Shown here: piece after piece, positions 59,878 through 64,000 of the stretch
How the letters are laid out: every line of letters begins with the position of its first letter
Numbering within the stretch: the stretch's first letter is position 1
DNA from: Isochrysis galbana
Taxonomy: Eukaryota; Haptophyta; Isochrysidales; Isochrysidaceae
Assembly: GCA_018136815.1 (NCBI GenBank)
Contig: CM030931.1
Coordinates: 6,071,515 to 6,135,514, forward strand
DNA length: 64,000 nt
Direction of reading: 5' to 3'
Notes under the pieces: model-generated
The model's database searches: none
What the model saw: only the letters and a program-made list of their open reading frames with translations
What the model was told of the DNA's origin: nothing
Position numbers and translations under genes: made by a program

Positions 59878-61775
59878 TCAGCACGGCGCTAACAGCAAAC
59901 AGGCAGCGTACTGAGGGTCCTCAAAGCCTGTTGGCTGCTGAACGTATAGCGGATTATCGTCGTTATCGGCTGATGAGAACGCTTTAACTGTGTCAACCTC
60001 AAGCAAGTCATCATCGGCAGTATTGGCAGCGGCCAAAAATAGTCGAGTACTCTCATGTCGCAGAGTTCCACAGAGCGTCTCCGTAAAATCCACGCCTGGG
60101 ACTTGACTGTAGCCACATGCCACCCAGCGAGCCTTGAAGCGATCAACAGAACCATCAGCGTTGTATTTTACCTTGAAACCCCACTTTCCTCTCATTGGTT
60201 TGCGTCCGCTTGGTATCTCTTTCGCAGTAACGAGTCGCCACGCCCTGTTGATCTCATGCTTCCCTCGAACATCTTCGGCCATAGCTTCTCGCCATTTCTC
60301 ACCATAAATGGGGTCCTCAACGGCTTCGCGAAAGGTGCGAGGCTCAGGAATCGGTCCCTCGAACGAAACGGCCGCCGAGAGAGCTGAAAGCAACTCCCCC
60401 ACGGCGCGACCGGGCGCGGCGGACAGCGGCGCAGAAACGAGACGGACGGACGCAGAGGGACCAGAGGGAGAATCAGCGGAACGGGCCGGTTGGGTAAGAG
60501 TGGCGGGGCCAACGGGGCGGGCGGGGAGTGGAGGCGGCGGCTCTCTCTCTTGAGAAGAGAGACGGAGAGACGGGAGGGAGAGAGCCGCGAGCGGCGGACG
60601 AGGCTCGCGAGAATCAGCCAAGCCGGACGAATACGATGTGAAAGTGGTTTCTCGAAAATCCACATCGCGAGCGGTGGTGATACGACGGAGCGAGGGGATC
60701 CACACGAAGTACCCCCGGCGGCGAGAGTCCCAGCCGAGGTGAACGGCAGGCAAGCGACGGGGGGCGAGCTTGTGAGGTATATCCGCGTCGCGGACATTTA
60801 CGAAACAATCGCAGAGCATCACGCGGAAGCGATCGAGCGGAGGGAGAGAACGAGAGGGGTCAGCGCGAGACCATGGGGCAGCGGGGGGGTCGAATGCAAA
60901 TGAAGGAAGCGAGTTTGCAATAGAAACGGCTTGAGTCATCAAGAAAGGCCAGAAAGACAACTGCATCTGGTCTCCCCCAGCGTGCGCAAGCATCACCCGG
61001 ACGGCACGCAAGAGAATTCCCCACGCGCGCTCTGCAACGCCATTCGTCTCGTGCACATCGGCCACGGAGTAAGATCGGCGAATCCCTAGTTCGGAACAGA
61101 AAGAATCAATAGTCGCTGAAGATGCCCTTGAGAGTGGGTAGCATGAACAGAGAATGCGAGAACACACTTATCCTCAGCGCGGGTGAAATCGGTCTTGGCA
61201 TTGGGAGGCGGTAGGGCCCGGGGGCCCGGGTCACGACGAGCCCAAAGAGCACCCGCGCAGTGGGAGTCGCCGGCTGATCCCGCCATCGTGAGAACTTGTG
61301 GGACTTTGTCAAAAAAAGTCTGCTCGGCCAACTTCCCCCCTCCTTCAAACAAGGTAGAGGGTATCCCGAAGGTCGGCGCGAGTGGCGAGAACGGCGCGGG
61401 GCCGGCGAGGGGGGTCGAGACGGGCCTCAGAGGCCCCGAGAGACGAGAGACGAGCCCATCCAAAGGGATGGGGGAGGCCCAAACATTTGAGGGATGAGTG
61501 GTCGAGAGAAGCCCAAGGGGTAATTCGGGCATGTGGAGGTCGAGGACGGTCGAGATCGAGCGATGCGAGCGTTCGGATCGACTCGCGGGGGTACCATGTT
61601 CGAATAGAGCGCGTGGGACAGCCGTGGGCAGGCCCATACCGAGTAGCGAGACGAGGGCTAGATGTAGCATGGTCTTAGCGACGCAAGGAGGGGGACGAGA
61701 TCGGAGGACACCCAATTAAGCGCACACCAAGGCACATGGGGACTATGAGCCCCTTCTACTACAAAACTCCAGACA
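59878..61775 (-). mobile_element. Copia retrotransposon, internally deleted and 3' truncated
   Basis: Minus strand: 5' LTR 61775-61597 (TGTCTGGAGTTTTGTAGTAG to TTCGAACA), then TGGTACCCCCGCGAG as a primer-binding site from 61596. Gag and protease are almost absent. From about 61060: integrase end (ADVHETNGVAERAWGILLRA with the catalytic Glu; FWPFLMTQAVSIANSLPS), the Copia GKR-like C-terminal region (VHLGWDSRRRGYFVWIPSLR, ARDVDFRETTF), a Pro/Ser linker, and reverse transcriptase start (KWREAMAEDVRGKHEI, GKWGFKVKYNADGSVDRFKA, RWVACGYSQVPGVDFTETL, LEVDTVKAF). RT stops at 59878 before the YxDD block. No 3' LTR here; the matching 3' LTR family is at 34072-34256. Confidence 0.88.
61597..61775 (-). 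repeat. Copia 5' LTR, antisense in the eL13 upstream region
   Basis: 179 bp, TG..CA ends, followed by a TGG-starting primer-binding site. Its 5' edge is 183 bp upstream of the eL13 ATG and faces it. Confidence 0.82.
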
Positions 61776-61957
61776 CATCTACTCTCTCTACTCTATTCCT
61801 GTGTCGCGAATCCTCTCCTAGGGCCTCGTGTCCCTCGCGAGTAAAACAAAATTCGTTGGGGAGAAGCTTTCTTGGTCAACTTCGCATCGCACGTCGCCCT
61901 CAGTGGTCTGCCTGTCGCCCTGCGCCCCGCTCGTGGCCTGCAGAGAAGCCGGCGAGG

Positions 61958-62733
61958 ATGGTGCGCCACAACAATGTCGTCCCCAACCAGCACTTCCACA
62001 AGACTCTGTGGCAGGACCACGTGAAGACCTGGTTTGACCAGGCCGCGCGCAAGAAGCGCAGACGCCTGGCTCGCGCCAAGAAGGCTGCTGCGCTTGCTCC
62101 GCGGCCCGTTGGTCTGCTGCGGCCCGCTGTGCACCCGCCCACAGTCAAGTACAACTACAAGCTGCGCCAGGGCCGTGGGTTCACCTTTGCTGAGCTCAAG
62201 GAGGCTGGGATCAAGAAGAAGGAGGCTCTCAGCATTGGTATTGCAGTCGACCACCGCCGGCGGAACCGCTCAGCAGAGTCGCTGCAGCTGAACGCGCAGC
62301 GCCTGAAGGAATACAAGGCCGCGCTCATCCTTTTCCCCAAGAAGCGTGGCAAGCCCAAGGCGGGCGATTCGGGCAAGGAGGAGCTCGCCGCAGCGCAGCA
62401 GGTCTCGGCGAAGACCGTGCTGCCGATGCCGGCCATCGAGAAGGGCGAGGAGGCAATGACAATTACTGCGGAGATGAAGGCGGACAACGTCTTCCACAAG
62501 CTGCGCGTCGCTCGCGCGGACTATCGCCTCTTTGGCATTCGGCAGCGCAACCAGTGAGTTATTGCCCGCCACTCTTACTTTGATGAGTCTCAGTCTAGAT
62601 ATCTTGCCCAGGAACATGCCTGCTACTCTTTCTGCCATTCTGTATATGCACAAGACAATTTTCCCTTGACCAGTTTCCGATCCCTCTCCCGCTCTCAATC
62701 CTCCTCAGGCTCGCGGCTGCCGCCAAGGAGTAA
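61958..62733 (+). CDS. RPL13: 60S ribosomal protein eL13
   Basis: Two exons, 61958-62553 and 62709-62733 (155-nt intron, GTGAGT..CTCAG), 206 residues, the usual length. Begins MVRHNNVVPNQHFHKTLWQD. Family motifs include WFDQAARKKRRRLARAKKAA, APRPVGLLRPAVHPPT, KYNYKLRQGRGFTFAELKEA, SIGIAVDHRRRNRSAESLQL and KEYKAALILFPKK. The C-terminus reads LRVARADYRLFGIRQRNQ, completed by LAAAAKE after splicing; without the intron it would end early. Structural component of the large ribosomal subunit on the solvent side. The leader is short and the upstream 180 bp border on a Copia LTR. Confidence 0.96.
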
Positions 62734-63088
62734 ACTTCAGCCGCGTAACTAGCTGTTCGCGTTCTTGTCCTTTTGCACTCCGGGGGTCTTGGAGTAACTA
62801 ACGAGTTCCAATGGCAGAGACCACAAAGCTGTTGTTCGGGTTGTGGTTTGAGCATATTTGTTCTCGAGAGGGTGTGCTCCAAGACTGAGGTGATTGCGCG
62901 TTCGCTGAGGCGCGATGTGGTGTCGCTGCCCTCCAATGATTGAGGGATAGACTTCTAGCTTCTAGGAGGTGGGTTACCATGGTGCGGGCAAGGCACGTGC
63001 AACATCCAACGTACGAGGAACAACACTATCATCATGTCGTCTAAAGGGGTTGTGTGTTGTGTGTGTCGGTCGTGTTCGCTCCGAGGGA
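62734..63088. other. 3' flank of the eL13 gene
   Basis: No open frame with a motif. Probably contains the eL13 3' UTR; no AATAAA signal is seen, as is common in protists. Confidence 0.4.
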
Positions 63089-63640
63089 GTAAAAAAAACC
63101 TTTTAATATTCTCGCCTCACGCGTCGCCTAGTCATGTACTATGTTACGACGCCTTCACTCCTCTCCTGTCCCTCCACAACCTGCCTTGCTTGCGGCGCCT
63201 CCCCTCATGCACTAAGCACTAATAAGGGGCCCGGGTTGTGGGGGGTGGTTGGATGTGGCGGGCTGTCCCGGTCCTTTGCGGTGAGATTCTCGTCTCCCTC
63301 CTGTTCCGCTAAGTGGCCAGGTTGGTTCCGTGCATTGTAGTCGGTCTATGGGTGTCGTTTGGGCGCCGTCGTTTTTGTTCCTTCGGTGTTTTTCGTCTTT
63401 GTACGTTGTTTTCGGGTCTCGCGATTCGCGATTCTTAGGCTAGTCTGTTGGTGATGTCTAGCGTGTGGGCCACGAGTTTGAGGTTGTCTCCCAGCGTGAG
63501 TCTGCCTTTTCTATCTTCGGTGAAAACGGGTGCACTCAGCTCGATTTTGCTCTTGATTTTTGGCTTCCTTCGTCCCTGAGTCGCCCTCTGGGTGCGGAAT
63601 GAGCATCGTGTTTCCGTCGGCTTTGTCGCATCCGCGATCG
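63089..63640 (-). mobile_element. LINE 3' end, family A (antisense)
   Basis: AAAAAAACCTTTTAATATTC at 63089 is the inverted tail; GGGGCCCGGGTTGTGGGG and a GGGCTGTCCCGGTCC block match 45370-45410 inverted. On the minus strand, 63560-63435 reads ELSAPVFTEDRKGRL then LGDNLKLVAHTLDITNRLA before a stop. 63620-63650 (GTCGCATCCGCGATCGACCT) also occurs at 12102-12121. Confidence 0.7.
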
Positions 63641-63708
63641 ACCTTTTTGTTTTAGAAGTTGTTTGCGTTTCTGTGTCCCCTCCTTCCTCCTTGCAGACTA
63701 GTCGCTAG

Positions 63709-63978
63709 TCACCGTCGCAGGATCCTACATTCGCCCTCTTTGCCCTCGCCTCCTTTGCGCGCCTCCCTTGTCGCCTGCTTGCCCCTCACCGGGCTTACCT
63801 CCTTAGGTCCGCGTGGCACTCGGCGACCCGCGCGTGCGGCAGCATTACCGGACGCTGCTGCTCCCCGAGGCTCCTCCATCGACTCGGCTGGCTCCTCGAC
63901 ATCCGCAACCCGCGCGATGGGAACAAGAAGACCTGGAGCGTCCGACGCACAGTCCTCGTTCTCCTCTTCTCCTCCCAC
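63709..63978 (-). CDS. Partial ORF at window edge, possibly LINE-derived
   Basis: 89 codons, Glu/Ala/Arg/Gly-rich (ADVEEPAESMEEPRGAAASG, REARKGGEGKEGE), stop at 63709. It may begin beyond the window. It lies directly upstream, on the same strand, of the LINE 3' fragment, but its sequence does not match LINE conserved blocks. Confidence 0.3.
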   Translation of the reverse strand: MGGEEENEDCASDAPGLLVPIARVADVEEPAESMEEPRGAAASGNAAARAGRRVPRGPKEVSPVRGKQATREARKGGEGKEGECRILRR

Positions 63979-64000
63979 AGGCTTGGAGTCCTCGTCGGTG

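Overview
The window is nuclear DNA of a eukaryotic microbe, most likely a GC-rich unicellular alga. Genes lie on both strands, have 0-3 short GT-AG introns (79-193 nt), and are separated by dense, mostly broken transposable elements. Two predicted organelle proteins (a HugZ/DUF2470-type FMN-barrel protein and a TPR-thioredoxin protein) have hydrophobic leaders. The first would suit a secondary plastid (haptophyte, stramenopile or similar), but no sequence here fixes the lineage.

Host genes I can support, left to right: the 3' part of an Hsp70 gene (1-332); a frameshifted ankyrin-repeat gene (2141-2712); a 1560-aa LDL-receptor-A/LNR type I membrane protein (9629-4683, minus); a signal peptide-FKBP-TM-cyclophilin fusion (13715-15305); a four-TM protein (18130-18813); an M14 carboxypeptidase of the cytosolic carboxypeptidase type (22190-23515); an unrecognised 254-aa protein (25710-26474); a DUF3431-like protein (29094-30071); a TPR-thioredoxin fusion (33032-31817, minus); a polytopic membrane protein (34381-35085); a head-to-head pair made of a beta-propeller-like protein (42227-40560, minus) and a GNAT-domain protein (42496-44190); the HugZ-like protein (47116-45980, minus); a low-complexity 427-aa protein (50905-49622, minus); a VWA-domain protein (51898-52998); a kinesin (56943-54436, minus); and ribosomal protein eL13 (61958-62733).

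The rest is mostly mobile DNA: LINE 3' ends of two families, a LINE reverse-transcriptase fragment, Copia and Ty3 remnants, a tyrosine-recombinase remnant next to a 181-bp tandem repeat, a 210-bp MITE-like element with 40-bp terminal inverted repeats, and a structurally complete 1273-bp miniature LTR element (10300-11572) with identical 209-bp LTRs, a 5-bp target duplication, a TGG primer-site start and a polypurine tract.

The most striking pattern is positional. A repeat family called R1 here (sharp edge near TGTCAGAGTTTT, probably the 5' end of a Copia-like element) occurs six times. Five copies lie 43-307 bp upstream of a host start codon with that edge facing the gene. A Copia LTR lies the same way 183 bp upstream of eL13. 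This suggests insertion targeted to promoters, or promoter use of the element. Two coding regions (ankyrin gene, tyrosine recombinase) are each frameshifted by an exact 8-bp tandem duplication.

All domain calls come from reading motifs by eye; no database search was run. Many minus-strand and intron coordinates were deduced from splice consensus plus reading-frame continuity across conserved motifs.
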